Shown here in pieces: positions 27,221-36,578 of a stretch of 64,000 nt of DNA. Location of the stretch: contig DDSV01000049.1 in assembly GCA_002344215.1 (NCBI GenBank), positions 246,519 through 310,518 on the forward strand, written 5' to 3'. The notes under the pieces are model-generated. The model saw nothing but the letters and a program-made list of their open reading frames with translations. It searched no databases and was not told the DNA's origin. The position numbers were made by a program, and so were the translations under genes. Position 1 is the first letter of the stretch, and every line of letters begins with the position of its first letter. This DNA comes from Akkermansiaceae bacterium UBA2381. GTDB taxonomy: Bacteria > Verrucomicrobiota > Verrucomicrobiia > Verrucomicrobiales > DEV007.

Positions 27221-28135
27221 ATGTGTGGCATTGCCGGACTTTTTTTCAAGAACGGATCGCGCCCCGAGCGACTCGGTCCCCTCTTCTCTCCCATGCTTTG
27301 CCGCATGGAAAGCCGCGGGGCCGACAGCGTCGGTTTCGCGATCTATGGCGACGAGGCTCCCGCCGGATCGCATTGGCTCACTCTCGGCGGCACGACCCAA
27401 ACCGACTGGCCCGCGATCACCGGATGGCTTTCGGCCATGCTTGCAAGTCCGATCGAGGAACCTCGTGTCCTTCACACCCACGCGATTTATGAAGTGCCCC
27501 TCGGCACCGAGTCGGCCGTTGCCGGAATCGAGTCTGCCTTTCCTGTTGTGATCATGAGCAGTGGACGGAAGATGCAAATCTTCAAGGAAGCAGGCTCGCC
27601 GACCGAACTGCTCGACCTCTTCGGTCTTGCTTCGGTCCGCGGCACCCATGCGATCGGACACACCCGCATGGCGACGGAAAGCGCCGTCGTCACCGCCGGC
27701 GCGCATCCCTTCTCGACGGGCGAGGACTTCTGTCTCGTTCACAACGGCTCCCTCAGCAATCACCACTGGGTGCGGCGCAAACTGGAGCGGCAGGGCATTC
27801 ACTTCCGGACCGAGAACGACAGCGAAGTCGCGGCAGGATACCTTTCTTGGCGACTGCGCGAAGGCGACTCGCTCGAAGCCGCCCTCGAGTCGGCCCTGCG
27901 TGATCTCGACGGATTTTTCACCTTCTGCATCGGCACCGCAAACGGCTTCGCCGTGCTCCGCGATCCCATCGCCTGCAAGCCCGCCGTGCTCGTCGAGACC
28001 GATGACTACGTGGCGATGGCCTCGGAATACCGATCCCTCGCTGATCTTCCCGGCGCGGCCGACGGCCGCATCTGGGAGCCCGAACCGGGAATCGTCTACG
28101 CCTGGGAATTTCAACACGCCACGACACCGGCATGA
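27221..28135 (+). CDS. Class II glutamine amidotransferase subunit (MgsA/GlxB-like)
   Basis: 304-residue class II amidotransferase. The start MCGIAG puts the catalytic Cys at position 2, which becomes N-terminal after Met removal. Other class II features are GHTRMATES (about residues 146-154), HNGSLSN and the Asp in ENDSEV. In N-methylglutamate synthase this subunit matches the glutaminase domain of glutamate synthase and moves the amino group of gamma-glutamylmethylamide to the FMN subunit. Length and order match MgsA/GlxB. Its stop overlaps the next start by four bases (ATGA). Confidence 0.85.
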   Translation: MCGIAGLFFKNGSRPERLGPLFSPMLCRMESRGADSVGFAIYGDEAPAGSHWLTLGGTTQTDWPAITGWLSAMLASPIEEPRVLHTHAIYEVPLGTESAVAGIESAFPVVIMSSGRKMQIFKEAGSPTELLDLFGLASVRGTHAIGHTRMATESAVVTAGAHPFSTGEDFCLVHNGSLSNHHWVRRKLERQGIHFRTENDSEVAAGYLSWRLREGDSLEAALESALRDLDGFFTFCIGTANGFAVLRDPIACKPAVLVETDDYVAMASEYRSLADLPGAADGRIWEPEPGIVYAWEFQHATTPA

Positions 28136-28827
28136 CCGCAAGCGCCCCTGACATTCTCACCTTCGATCTTGGTTCCGTCACCGTGCGGGAGATCAACCGG
28201 ACCCTCCACGGCCTCGCGGCGGGATCCTCCGTCGAGATCCTTTCCCCCGACGGCGCTCACAATCTCGCCTGCGGTCTCACCGTGCCGATCTCCGTCCGCA
28301 TCGAGGGTCATACCGGCTACTACTGCGGTGGAATGAACGAGGAAGCCGACATCCTCGTCAACGGTCACACCGGAACCGGGGTCGGGGAGAACATGATGAG
28401 CGGCCGCATCGAGGTGACGGGAAACGCGAGCCAGTGCGCCGGCGCGAGCGCCCATGGCGGACTCCTTGTCATCGGCGGCGATACCTCGTCACGATGCGGC
28501 ATTTCCCTCAAGGGCGGTGACATCGTCGTGAAGGGCAAAGCCGGAGCAATGACCGGATTTCTCGCCCAGAAAGGCACCATCGTCGTCTGCGGCGATGCCG
28601 GCGAAGGCCTCGGCGATTCGCTCTACGAGGCGCGGATCTACGTGAAAGGCACGGTCGCAAGTCTCGGCACCGACTGCATCGAGAAAGAAATGCGCGAGGA
28701 GCACCTCATCCAGCTCGCCGCGCTCCTCAAGGCGGCCGGGTGTCCTGACAAACCCACCGATTTCCGCCGCTACGGCTCCGCGCGGCAGCTCTATCACTTC
28801 CACGTCGAGCACGCCGCGAGCTACTGA
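28132..28827 (+). CDS. GXGXG-domain subunit (MgsB/GlxC-like)
   Basis: 231-residue protein matching the C-terminal GXGXG beta-helix domain of glutamate synthase. The repeating Gly pattern is easy to see in GHTGTGVGENMMSGRIEVTG (about residues 80-99) and the following turns HGGLLVIGGDTSSRCG and KGGDIVVKGKAGAMTG. In N-methylglutamate synthase this is MgsB. It has a structural, tunnel-forming role between the glutaminase and FMN subunits. The start overlaps the MgsA-like stop, and the next gene begins 20 bp later. Confidence 0.86.
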   Translation: MTASAPDILTFDLGSVTVREINRTLHGLAAGSSVEILSPDGAHNLACGLTVPISVRIEGHTGYYCGGMNEEADILVNGHTGTGVGENMMSGRIEVTGNASQCAGASAHGGLLVIGGDTSSRCGISLKGGDIVVKGKAGAMTGFLAQKGTIVVCGDAGEGLGDSLYEARIYVKGTVASLGTDCIEKEMREEHLIQLAALLKAAGCPDKPTDFRRYGSARQLYHFHVEHAASY

Positions 28828-28847
28828 GTTTCCAATCCCCCGACTTC

Positions 28848-30179
28848 ATGAATGCTTCCTCCCACGTCCCCGACGGACGTCCACAGAGTGCCCTCTTTCC
28901 CCGTTCCGTCATCGCCGAGATCCAGCGTGCCGCCGATGAGGGCATCTACAAAATCCGCGGTTGGGGCGCGCGCCGTCCCTTGCCGCATTTCGACGATCTC
29001 CTCATGTTAGGGGCGAGCATGTCGCGCTATCCGCTCGAGGGTTACCGGGAGAAATGCGGCACCGACGTCGTCCTTGGAACGCGCTACGCGAGCAAACCGC
29101 TCCATCTCGACATCCCCGTCACGATCGCGGGGATGAGCTTCGGATCGCTCTCCGCCTCGGCCAAGGAAGCCCTCGGACGCGGCGCCTCCGAGACCGGCAC
29201 CTCAACCACGACCGGTGACGGTGGCATGACCGACGAGGAGCGCGGCCATTCACGGCTTCTCGTTTACCAGGTCCTCCCATCCCGCTATGGGATGAATCCG
29301 CGCGACCTCCGCCGCGCCGACGCCATCGAGGTCGTCCTAGGTCAGGGAGCCAAGCCCGGTGGCGGTGGCATGCTCCTCGGCCAAAAGGTCGGCAAACGCG
29401 TCGCCGCGATGCGCGATCTGCCCGAGGGCATCGACCAACGCAGCGCTTGCCGCCATCCCGACTGGACCGGACCCGATGACCTCAAGATCAAGATCGAGGA
29501 GATCCGCGAGATCACGAATTGGGAAAAGCCCATCTACATCAAGGTCGGCGCCTCGCGGACCTACTACGATGTGAAGCTCGCGGTGAAGGCCGGGGCCGAT
29601 GTCATCGTTGTCGACGGAATGCAGGGCGGCACCGGGGCGACGCAGGAGGTCTTCATCGAGCACGTCGGCATTCCCACCCTGCCCGCGGTGCGGCAGGCCG
29701 TGACCGCCCTTCAGGAAATGGACATGCACCGCGAGGTCCAGCTCATCGTCTCGGGCGGGATCCGCAGCGGGGCCGATGTCGCCAAGGCCATCGCGATGGG
29801 AGCCGACGCCGTCTCCATCGGCACCGCCGCGCTCATTGCGATCGGTTGCAACAGCCCGCGTTACGAGTCCGACTATCAAAAGATGGGCACGAGCTGGGGC
29901 TACTACGACGAATACCAAGCCGGACAGGATCCCGCCGGCATCACGACACAGGAACCCGAGCTCGAGAAACGACTCGATCCCGTCCGGGCCGGTCATCAGC
30001 TCGCCAATTACCTTCGCGTCCTTACCCTCGAGGCCCAGACCCTCGCGAGGGCCTGTGGCAAAAGCCATCTCCACCGCCTCGAACCCGAGGACCTCTGCGC
30101 CACCACCGTCGAGGCCGCCGCCATGGCCGGCGTTCCCCTCGCCGGCACGAACTGGATTCCCGGATCGCCCGTTGGATGA
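28848..30179 (+). CDS. FMN-binding glutamate-synthase-type subunit (MgsC/GlxD-like)
   Basis: 443-residue FMN-binding TIM-barrel subunit. Family features are ITIAGMSFGSLSASAKEALG (written across 107-125 or so), TTTGDGGM, QGAKPGGGGML, VVDGMQGGTGA and VSGGIRSGADVAKAIAMGADAV. As MgsC it would use the transferred amine and 2-oxoglutarate to make N-methylglutamate or glutamate. I do not see the tight three-Cys group that binds the 3Fe-4S cluster in ordinary glutamate synthase. Its stop overlaps the start of the flavin oxidase by four bases, tying synthesis and oxidation together. Confidence 0.86.
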   Translation: MNASSHVPDGRPQSALFPRSVIAEIQRAADEGIYKIRGWGARRPLPHFDDLLMLGASMSRYPLEGYREKCGTDVVLGTRYASKPLHLDIPVTIAGMSFGSLSASAKEALGRGASETGTSTTTGDGGMTDEERGHSRLLVYQVLPSRYGMNPRDLRRADAIEVVLGQGAKPGGGGMLLGQKVGKRVAAMRDLPEGIDQRSACRHPDWTGPDDLKIKIEEIREITNWEKPIYIKVGASRTYYDVKLAVKAGADVIVVDGMQGGTGATQEVFIEHVGIPTLPAVRQAVTALQEMDMHREVQLIVSGGIRSGADVAKAIAMGADAVSIGTAALIAIGCNSPRYESDYQKMGTSWGYYDEYQAGQDPAGITTQEPELEKRLDPVRAGHQLANYLRVLTLEAQTLARACGKSHLHRLEPEDLCATTVEAAAMAGVPLAGTNWIPGSPVG

Positions 30180-31336
30180 AATCCTACGATGTCATCGTCG
30201 TCGGCGTCGGCGGATTCGGCAGCGCGGTCCTCTCCGACCTTGCGCGGCGGGGACTCTCGGTCCTCGGCCTCGAGCGACACACCCTCATCCACACCCGCGG
30301 CAGCTCGCACGGCTACACCCGGATTTTCCGGCACATCCTCTACGAGAAGCCTTTCTACAATCCCTGGGCCGCCGCCGCCTACCAGGGATGGCTCGATCTC
30401 GCCGAACGGGCCGGTGAACCCACCTACGTGCGCTGCGGGAGCGTCGATCTCGCGCCCGACAACCACGACATCCTCAAACGCGTTGAAGCCGCCGCCCTTG
30501 CCCTTGGGGCCGAACACGAACGTCTCGACGCCGGGCAGCTGAGTGAACGGTTTCCCGGCATGGTCATCCCCGAAGGAGTCAGCGGGATCTTCCAGCCCCA
30601 GTCCGGACTCGTCCTCCCCGAGCGCGCGATCCATCTCCACCTCACCGAAGCCCTCGCCGCCGGGGCCGAAATCCGCGCGATGGAGCCCGTCCTTGAATGG
30701 GACTCCATCGCGAATGGGGTTTCTGTCAGGACCGAACAAGGCACCTATCAAGCCGCCCGCGTCGTCTTCACGACCGGAGCCTATACCGCCGGTCTCTTCG
30801 ACAACGGACTCCCCATCCGCGCCGACCGTGCCATCCTCGGGTGGTTCCAGCCGACCCGCGACGCGAAGCGCTTTGAAAGCGAACGCTTTCCCTGCTGGAC
30901 CCTCGAGGATGAAAAACGCGGCCACTTCTACGGACTTCCCGTGCACGGCTATCCCGGCTTCAAACTCGGCCCCCTCTTCACCCGTGGCTCGGTCGATCCG
31001 ATCGCGGGAGGCGCCGAGCCGGACGCCGATGACGAAGCCGTGATGCGCGACATCCTCGCGAATTACTTCCCCGACGCCAACGGAACCCGGCTCGCCCTCA
31101 TGAGCTGTTACTTCGAGAACACGCCCGACCGCGATCCCATCATCGATCAGGTCCCGGGCCATCCCGACGTGTTCGTCGCGGCCGGCTTTTCGGGGCACGG
31201 TTTCAAGTACGTCCCCGCCGTCGCCGAAGTGGTCGGCAGCCTTCTCGCTGGAGAGGCCCCGCGGGACGATCTCACCCTCGCGCCCTTTGCGATTTCCAGA
31301 TTTAGTCAGACGCAGACTCCGGAGATTCTTCGCTGA
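30176..31336 (+). CDS. Monomeric sarcosine oxidase/N-methyl amino acid oxidase family flavoenzyme
   Basis: 386 residues from the ATG at 30176 (ATGA overlap with the MgsC-like stop); the frame is open much further upstream but only as a shadow. FAD-binding motif VGVGGFGSAV (residues 9-18) and GLERH. Near the C-terminus, Cys311 is 13 residues before the D of PIID, the same spacing as the covalent flavin Cys315 of Bacillus monomeric sarcosine oxidase, and AAGFSGHGFK follows, a family signature. The likely role is oxidative demethylation of an N-methyl amino acid, perhaps N-methylglutamate from the preceding enzymes. The substrate is inferred from the operon. Confidence 0.83.
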   Translation: MKSYDVIVVGVGGFGSAVLSDLARRGLSVLGLERHTLIHTRGSSHGYTRIFRHILYEKPFYNPWAAAAYQGWLDLAERAGEPTYVRCGSVDLAPDNHDILKRVEAAALALGAEHERLDAGQLSERFPGMVIPEGVSGIFQPQSGLVLPERAIHLHLTEALAAGAEIRAMEPVLEWDSIANGVSVRTEQGTYQAARVVFTTGAYTAGLFDNGLPIRADRAILGWFQPTRDAKRFESERFPCWTLEDEKRGHFYGLPVHGYPGFKLGPLFTRGSVDPIAGGAEPDADDEAVMRDILANYFPDANGTRLALMSCYFENTPDRDPIIDQVPGHPDVFVAAGFSGHGFKYVPAVAEVVGSLLAGEAPRDDLTLAPFAISRFSQTQTPEILR

Positions 31337-31470
31337 ATTACCAAGAGGGCAAAGGGACGAGCTTCCCGGGAACTGAGACCTATTCGTTTTGAACGTCTCG
31401 GAGCGGGCGATGAAACGATTTTGGTTCGAGTGCCGACGAAAGGGAAAGTTGTCCTAGGGTGCCTTTACCG

Positions 31471-32421
31471 TCAGTTCTTCATTGGTGCAAACTGTCCACG
31501 AACCGCGAAGAACAGCCCGGTCACCACCACCGCCGCTCCGGCGATCTGCCAGGGAACCAGCGCCTGCCCTAAAAGGGAAACACCCAGAATGGCGGTCGCG
31601 ACAGGTTGGATCAGGAGAGTCACCGAGGCTAGGCTGGCGGGCACTCCCCCCAACCCATAGGCAATCAGCCCCTGCCCGCAGGCATGAGAAAGGAAGCCGA
31701 TCCCGAGAAGAGGCAGCCACATCATGGCGCTCCCGGGCAAAAGGGGATCCCCATGGGACAGGGCAAGGGGAAACAGAACCAGTGCCCCTACCGCACTCGC
31801 CCAGAATAGGAGAACCGGGGCGGAATGTTCGCGCCGGTATCGTTTGATGGAAAGTTGGTAGACCGCATAAAAGACCGCAGTAAGAAGGGCCAGAAAGTCG
31901 CCGAAGACCGGGTCGCCGGCCACCGGAGGTTCACGCCGGGTCGAACTTGCCAAAAGAAGGATCATTCCGGCAAAGGCCAGGACCGCTCCCCCCAGAAAGA
32001 GCCGGGTGATCCGTTCCTTCCAAACAAACCAGGCGAAGAGTGTCACCCAGATGATCGCCGTGTTTGCCAGCAGCGTGGCGTTGGCCACAGAGGTGTTTTC
32101 AAAGGACCAGTGCCAGACCCAGAAGTCGCCCCCAAGAGCCAGCCCCGGAAGCCAGAGCCAGGCATTTCCGTAATGAAAATCACGCCGCGTGGGAAGGATC
32201 CTTTTTCTCTGAATTAAAAAGAGAATCGCCAAGGCCAAGGCTCCGAAAAAGAGCCGCCAGAAGGCCGCATCCCACATCCCCACTCCATCCGGGCCGCGGG
32301 TGCTGAGAACCGCGAAAATCGGAGCAAAGGCAATACAGAGGGCACCACCAATCACGGCCAGGAGGTGGCGGCCCGAGATGGCATTTTCATGACCCGGGTG
32401 AGGGAGCTTCGTCATGGTCAT
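31471..32421 (-). CDS. EamA/DMT-family transporter
   Basis: 316-residue membrane protein with about ten hydrophobic helices and two EamA-like halves (for example GVGMWDAAFWRLFFGALALAI in the first half, and GVPASLASVTLLIQPVATAIL in the second, the usual drug/metabolite transporter end motif). Two in-frame ATGs at 32421 and 32415 are both possible starts. It is 16 bp downstream of the kinase-like gene, so the two may be co-transcribed, and convergent with the amine-utilisation operon. The substrate is unknown; members of this family mostly export amino acids or other small metabolites. Confidence 0.85.
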   Translation of the reverse strand: MTMTKLPHPGHENAISGRHLLAVIGGALCIAFAPIFAVLSTRGPDGVGMWDAAFWRLFFGALALAILFLIQRKRILPTRRDFHYGNAWLWLPGLALGGDFWVWHWSFENTSVANATLLANTAIIWVTLFAWFVWKERITRLFLGGAVLAFAGMILLLASSTRREPPVAGDPVFGDFLALLTAVFYAVYQLSIKRYRREHSAPVLLFWASAVGALVLFPLALSHGDPLLPGSAMMWLPLLGIGFLSHACGQGLIAYGLGGVPASLASVTLLIQPVATAILGVSLLGQALVPWQIAGAAVVVTGLFFAVRGQFAPMKN

Positions 32422-32437
32422 GAACTCAAGGAATGGT

Positions 32438-35185
32438 TCACGGAAGCGGAGACGCCGGAACCGGTTCCGTTTCCTCCTTTGATTCCCCGGAGTGATCGAT
32501 TCCCCGATCCAGGCACCAGCGCAAGGCCCCGCCGTTTCCGCGCGCCGAGGCGATTCTCATCCACCGTTTTGCTTCGGTGAAGGAGGCCTCGACCCCGAAT
32601 CCCTCGCTCAGGCAACGACCAAGGTCGAACATCGCCCTGTCATCGCCCTGCTCCGCCGCCGACCGGAATCGAACCACTGCCTCGGCGGGATTGACCTCGA
32701 CACCGGTGCCATTAGCGTAAAAAATGCCGAGCTGATAGACTGCGGAGATCCGGCCCTGCTGCGCCGCCAACTCCATCCAGCGGAAGGCCGCGTCCGCTTC
32801 ACCGGAGGAGAACTTCACCAGAGCCATCAGTTCCTGCGCGGCAGGATGGCCGCTTTCACCCGCCCTTTCGAGAAGGCCGAGAGCTTCTCCGGAGAGAGGC
32901 TGTCCGTTCCACTGGGTGGCGGCAAACCGAAGCTGGCAATCGGCATCACCCAGCTTGGCCCCTCGCAAAAAGTAGGCGAGGGCCGCCCCGGTGTTTTCTC
33001 CCCCGGCCAAAGAATGCAGCCCGAGCACGCGCAGAGCTCCGGCATTCCCGGACACCGCCTGCGATTTCAACCATGCCTCGATTTCCAAACGATTCTCTTC
33101 CTGTTCGATCTTCTCCAGCAAGGGCAACAGGCCGAGGGCCTCGGGACTGCCGTCGGAAATGAGGAAGTCTTCAAGCGACCTGCGCGACAAGTTGACTGCG
33201 GTCTCCTCGTCGAGTCGAAATCCGGGGAGAGGGAACTCCAGGGACCCGCCGCCTTTGAAGGGCCCCAACTTGAGATTCCATCCGGAAAGCCCATAGCCAA
33301 CTGCCGAAGCGAGCACCGCACCCGTCACCGCGGCCAGAAGCCAGGGAACCCGTCGCTTTCGCCGCGGTACCTCGGCACTTACGGGGATTTCATCCGAAAC
33401 GACCGCGCCTTCCCCGGTGCTGCCGGGATCAGACTCCGCCACTGACTCCTTTGCGGGCGTTCTTTTTATCTCGAGTTCACCTTCGTAGAGTGCACTTTTG
33501 AGGACCGTCTCAAGCGAGTCATCGGGGACGGGCGGCTCCGCTATCGGAAGTGATTCCGGCTCTTCGTGGAGCTTGAAATCAAGGGTCTCAAGGGCAGCGA
33601 AGAGGTCGCCTTCAAGATCGCACGGGTTCTCCACGATTTGAGCTCTGAATTCTTCAAAAAGATCCGAGACCGGAACGGGCACAAGGTAGTGCGTTTCCAC
33701 AGGGTGCTCCCATCGGAACCGCGATCCGGTGAGGAGGAACCAGACCAGAGGCAGCGCCAGAGTAGAGCGGCGCGCGATCTCGTACTGCTTTCCGGGCAGG
33801 CGGGACAGCATTCTGACTTTTGCGGGCAGGTTTACGCCTTCCTTCAGCGTGGCCATGGTCTGGTGAAGCCTCAACTTGAGCGGAAATCCGGACCATACAT
33901 CCTGACCTTTCCGTTCGATCAGTCCCGCGGATCCGCTGAGCGAACGGGTCCCGGTAAGGACAAAAATATTCTCCGGAGGCAGCCACCACACCCCGCCCGA
34001 ACCCGCCTGCCGTTCGATTCCTTCGAGGGCCGATCGAATCGATCCCGCGGCTTGTCTGGCCACTTCGAAGGGAAGCGGACCCGTCCGCAGTACGAGCGAT
34101 TCCAAGTCCACGCCCTCGACTCTCTCTTCTCCGATCAGGGTAATGGAATCACGGTCCTCGAGGTAGTTCACCTGAAGCTGATTGATCGTTCCCCGACCGG
34201 GTCGACGGGTCGCCTCATGGTGCTGATTCAGCCACCCTTCCCTCGGAATGGACCGCGGTCCCGGCACCAGTTGAATGCAGGCGGGGGCCCCTCTCAGGCG
34301 GGTCTGGATCCCGTAAGGCTCATCGCTCCGTGCAAACTCCGGCTCAAGGACGTAGTCGGAAGGCTCCGATGATTCATCCGTTAAATCGCGAAGCAACCAC
34401 TCGCGCACCGGCATCGCGGGCATCGCGACCGCGGACTCCCATTCTTTTGCCCCCTCCGCCCCCGCTTCCATCACAGAACGGAAAGACTTAAGAGAGGATC
34501 TCCCCGATTCATCGAGAACCTCCAGAATGGCCCCACGGAGCGCGGGATCAAGTTCATCGAAGTTTCTCGGAAGCGAGTCACGGTGGAAAGTCCGGACCGG
34601 AACTCCGGCGATCAGTGAACAGAATATCTGGGCAAAGTGCCACTCGGTCCGGTGCTCCATGACACGGGCTCCCGGCTTCGTCCATCCGTGGAACTCGGAA
34701 AACACCGGGAAGATTTTGCCATGGCGGTCGACAACGACCTCAAAATTTAAGGTGGAAAAGCGCTCCAGCGAAGACGGCAGTTGCGGAAGAGTGTCAAACA
34801 AATCGAGGAACCGGCAGATCCACTCCGATGCCACCGCCACGGGGACCCCGCCGGTGCGGCCCAGATAGACCGGGAGGGGTTCACCGTCCTTCATTTCGTC
34901 GGCATAGAACAACTCCTCGGCATCGCGGCCCCACGAAATCAGGTTGGAGATCCGGTCGCTGTGAATGTCGGCAATCTGCTGGAGTTCCCGCTGAAAGGCC
35001 TCAAGCTTGTCACTCCGGGAGGCCGCCCCCTCAAAAATGTGCAGCCTCGCCAGCCCCCATCTCTCGCAATCGAGCACGAGAAGGATTCGTTCGTCGACTC
35101 CTTGAGAGGGAAGCGTGATAACATTACCATGGATGTCTCTCACAAACCGATATTGAGCAAACTCGGTAATCGTCGATGCATTCAT
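32438..35185 (-). CDS. Degenerate kinase-like protein with membrane helix and Sel1 repeats
   Basis: 915 residues. The N-terminal 500 residues look like two divergent kinase-like folds: residues 10-170 (FQRELQQIADIHSDRI, then STLNFEVVVDRHGKIFPVFSEFHG where HRD and DFG would be) and 290-420 (an ALEGIERQ helix, then PPENIFVL where the catalytic loop Asn would be). Both lack a clear HRD Asp and DFG, so they are probably pseudokinases. A basic segment and one membrane helix (613-635) follow, then Sel1-like repeats to about residue 900 (AVYQLGIFYANGTGVEVNPAEA). Known relatives combine kinase, helix and Sel1 repeats for signalling. Inactivity is inferred from missing residues. Confidence 0.6.
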   Translation of the reverse strand: MNASTITEFAQYRFVRDIHGNVITLPSQGVDERILLVLDCERWGLARLHIFEGAASRSDKLEAFQRELQQIADIHSDRISNLISWGRDAEELFYADEMKDGEPLPVYLGRTGGVPVAVASEWICRFLDLFDTLPQLPSSLERFSTLNFEVVVDRHGKIFPVFSEFHGWTKPGARVMEHRTEWHFAQIFCSLIAGVPVRTFHRDSLPRNFDELDPALRGAILEVLDESGRSSLKSFRSVMEAGAEGAKEWESAVAMPAMPVREWLLRDLTDESSEPSDYVLEPEFARSDEPYGIQTRLRGAPACIQLVPGPRSIPREGWLNQHHEATRRPGRGTINQLQVNYLEDRDSITLIGEERVEGVDLESLVLRTGPLPFEVARQAAGSIRSALEGIERQAGSGGVWWLPPENIFVLTGTRSLSGSAGLIERKGQDVWSGFPLKLRLHQTMATLKEGVNLPAKVRMLSRLPGKQYEIARRSTLALPLVWFLLTGSRFRWEHPVETHYLVPVPVSDLFEEFRAQIVENPCDLEGDLFAALETLDFKLHEEPESLPIAEPPVPDDSLETVLKSALYEGELEIKRTPAKESVAESDPGSTGEGAVVSDEIPVSAEVPRRKRRVPWLLAAVTGAVLASAVGYGLSGWNLKLGPFKGGGSLEFPLPGFRLDEETAVNLSRRSLEDFLISDGSPEALGLLPLLEKIEQEENRLEIEAWLKSQAVSGNAGALRVLGLHSLAGGENTGAALAYFLRGAKLGDADCQLRFAATQWNGQPLSGEALGLLERAGESGHPAAQELMALVKFSSGEADAAFRWMELAAQQGRISAVYQLGIFYANGTGVEVNPAEAVVRFRSAAEQGDDRAMFDLGRCLSEGFGVEASFTEAKRWMRIASARGNGGALRWCLDRGIDHSGESKEETEPVPASPLP

Positions 35186-35269
35186 TCAGGTGGCTGTGTC
35201 AGTCGGGGCGGAGGTCTCTGCTCACGCGGAGCTTAGATTCGTTGATTAAGCGGTTGATGACCCCGCGTG

Positions 35270-35289
35270 AAAGGTAGATGTTTACCTTT
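35270..35289. promoter_or_regulatory. Inverted repeat upstream of hisB
   Basis: AAAGGTA-N6-TACCTTT is a perfect 7-bp inverted repeat 29 bp before the hisB ATG, in the divergent region shared with the kinase-like gene. It could be an operator or a leader hairpin. There is no His-codon leader peptide that I can see, so attenuation is not indicated. Confidence 0.3.
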
Positions 35290-35318
35290 AGGAAGTCATT
35301 CTCAAACCGCATTCTATC

Positions 35319-35918
35319 ATGTCGCAGGAAAGGCGCAGCCGCATAAACCGCAGGACCGGGGAAACGGAGATCCAACTGGATCTCCTCATCGACGGGACCG
35401 GCACCTCCACGATCTCAACCGGAGTACCGTTTTTCGATCACATGCTGACGCTGTTTGCCAAGCACGGAAGATTCGGACTCGAGGTCAAGGCGGAGGGAGA
35501 CATCGAGATCGACTTTCACCACACCGTCGAAGACACCGGGATCGTTCTGGGTCAAGCCTTTCACGAGGCGCTCGGAGAGAAGCGCGGCATCTATCGCTAC
35601 GCCTCGGGCCATTTCCCGATGGATGAGACGCTCGTTCGTGTCGCCCTCGACGTTAGCGGACGCCCCTTTCTCGACTACCGGGCTCCCGAATGTGTCCCGC
35701 ATGTCGGGGAGAAGTTCAATTTCACCCTCGTCGAGGAGTTCATGAGGGCTTTTGCCTTCAATTCGCTCATCAATCTGCACATTGAGATCCTTTACGGAAG
35801 GGACCCTCACCACATGGCGGAGGCCATCTTCAAGGGGCTGGCCCGCTGCCTCGACGAGGCCACCCGGATCGATGCGCGGATCGCGGGAGAAATCCCCAGC
35901 ACCAAAGATGTCCTTTAA
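35319..35918 (+). CDS. hisB: Imidazoleglycerol-phosphate dehydratase
   Basis: 199-residue HisB, catalysing the sixth step of histidine synthesis. The Mn-binding motifs are clear: GVPFFDHML (near 35-43), DIEIDFHHTVEDTGI (near 61-75), and the later DPHHMAEAIFK. It is the monofunctional form without a histidinol-phosphatase domain. It is followed 29 bp later by hisH on the same strand; the other his genes are not in the window. The ATG start gives the normal length for the family. Confidence 0.96.
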   Translation: MSQERRSRINRRTGETEIQLDLLIDGTGTSTISTGVPFFDHMLTLFAKHGRFGLEVKAEGDIEIDFHHTVEDTGIVLGQAFHEALGEKRGIYRYASGHFPMDETLVRVALDVSGRPFLDYRAPECVPHVGEKFNFTLVEEFMRAFAFNSLINLHIEILYGRDPHHMAEAIFKGLARCLDEATRIDARIAGEIPSTKDVL

Positions 35919-35947
35919 CCTGACCCCCGACGGGTCTACTGGTCACC

Positions 35948-36571
35948 ATGGCGAATCGTGTTGGAGTCATCGACTACGGAGGAGGAAACCTTCGTAACGT
36001 CCTCAATGTCCTGAAGTTTCTCGGGCATGAGGGCTCACTCGTCTCATCTCCCCCGGATCTTGAGAAGGTCGACCGCCTCGTTTTCCCCGGCGTCGGCTCT
36101 TTCGGCGACTGCGTGGCCGAACTCGACCGCAAGAAACTTCGCGATCCGGTGGTCGACTGGGTCAAGGGGGACCGTCCCTATTTCGGGATTTGCCTGGGCT
36201 ACCAGGTTCTCTTTGAACGATCCCAGGAAACACCGGAAACCAGGGGCCTCGGGCTTTTCCCCGGGGAAGTGGTGCACTTTCCCGCTCAGAAGGGCCTGAA
36301 AGTGCCGCACATGGGCTGGAATCAGGTCAATAAGGTTGATCCCGATTACTTCGTCTGGAAAGGCACTCCCGATCCTCTCTACCTCTACTTTGTCCACTCC
36401 TACTATCCCAGACCGGAGGAAACGAGTCTGATTGCCTCAACGACAAGCTACGGAGAAGACTTTGCCTCGAGCATTTCCAGAGGAAGAACCTTCGCGGGCC
36501 AGTTTCACCCCGAACGCAGCCAGGAAGCCGGACTTCAGTTGATCCGGAACTTCCTTGATACGCCTCTTTGA
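35948..36571 (+). CDS. hisH: Imidazole glycerol phosphate synthase, glutamine amidotransferase subunit
   Basis: 207-residue HisH, the glutaminase that supplies ammonia to HisF for imidazole glycerol phosphate. The triad-type motifs are visible: YFGICLGYQ (nucleophile Cys), and GQFHPERSQ holding the His and Glu. VIDYGGGNLRN near the start is typical. Next to hisB, so a partial his operon. Its stop is only 7 bp from the convergent dnaN stop, leaving no room for a separate terminator. Confidence 0.96.
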   Translation: MANRVGVIDYGGGNLRNVLNVLKFLGHEGSLVSSPPDLEKVDRLVFPGVGSFGDCVAELDRKKLRDPVVDWVKGDRPYFGICLGYQVLFERSQETPETRGLGLFPGEVVHFPAQKGLKVPHMGWNQVNKVDPDYFVWKGTPDPLYLYFVHSYYPRPEETSLIASTTSYGEDFASSISRGRTFAGQFHPERSQEAGLQLIRNFLDTPL

Positions 36572-36578
36572 CCGGGTA

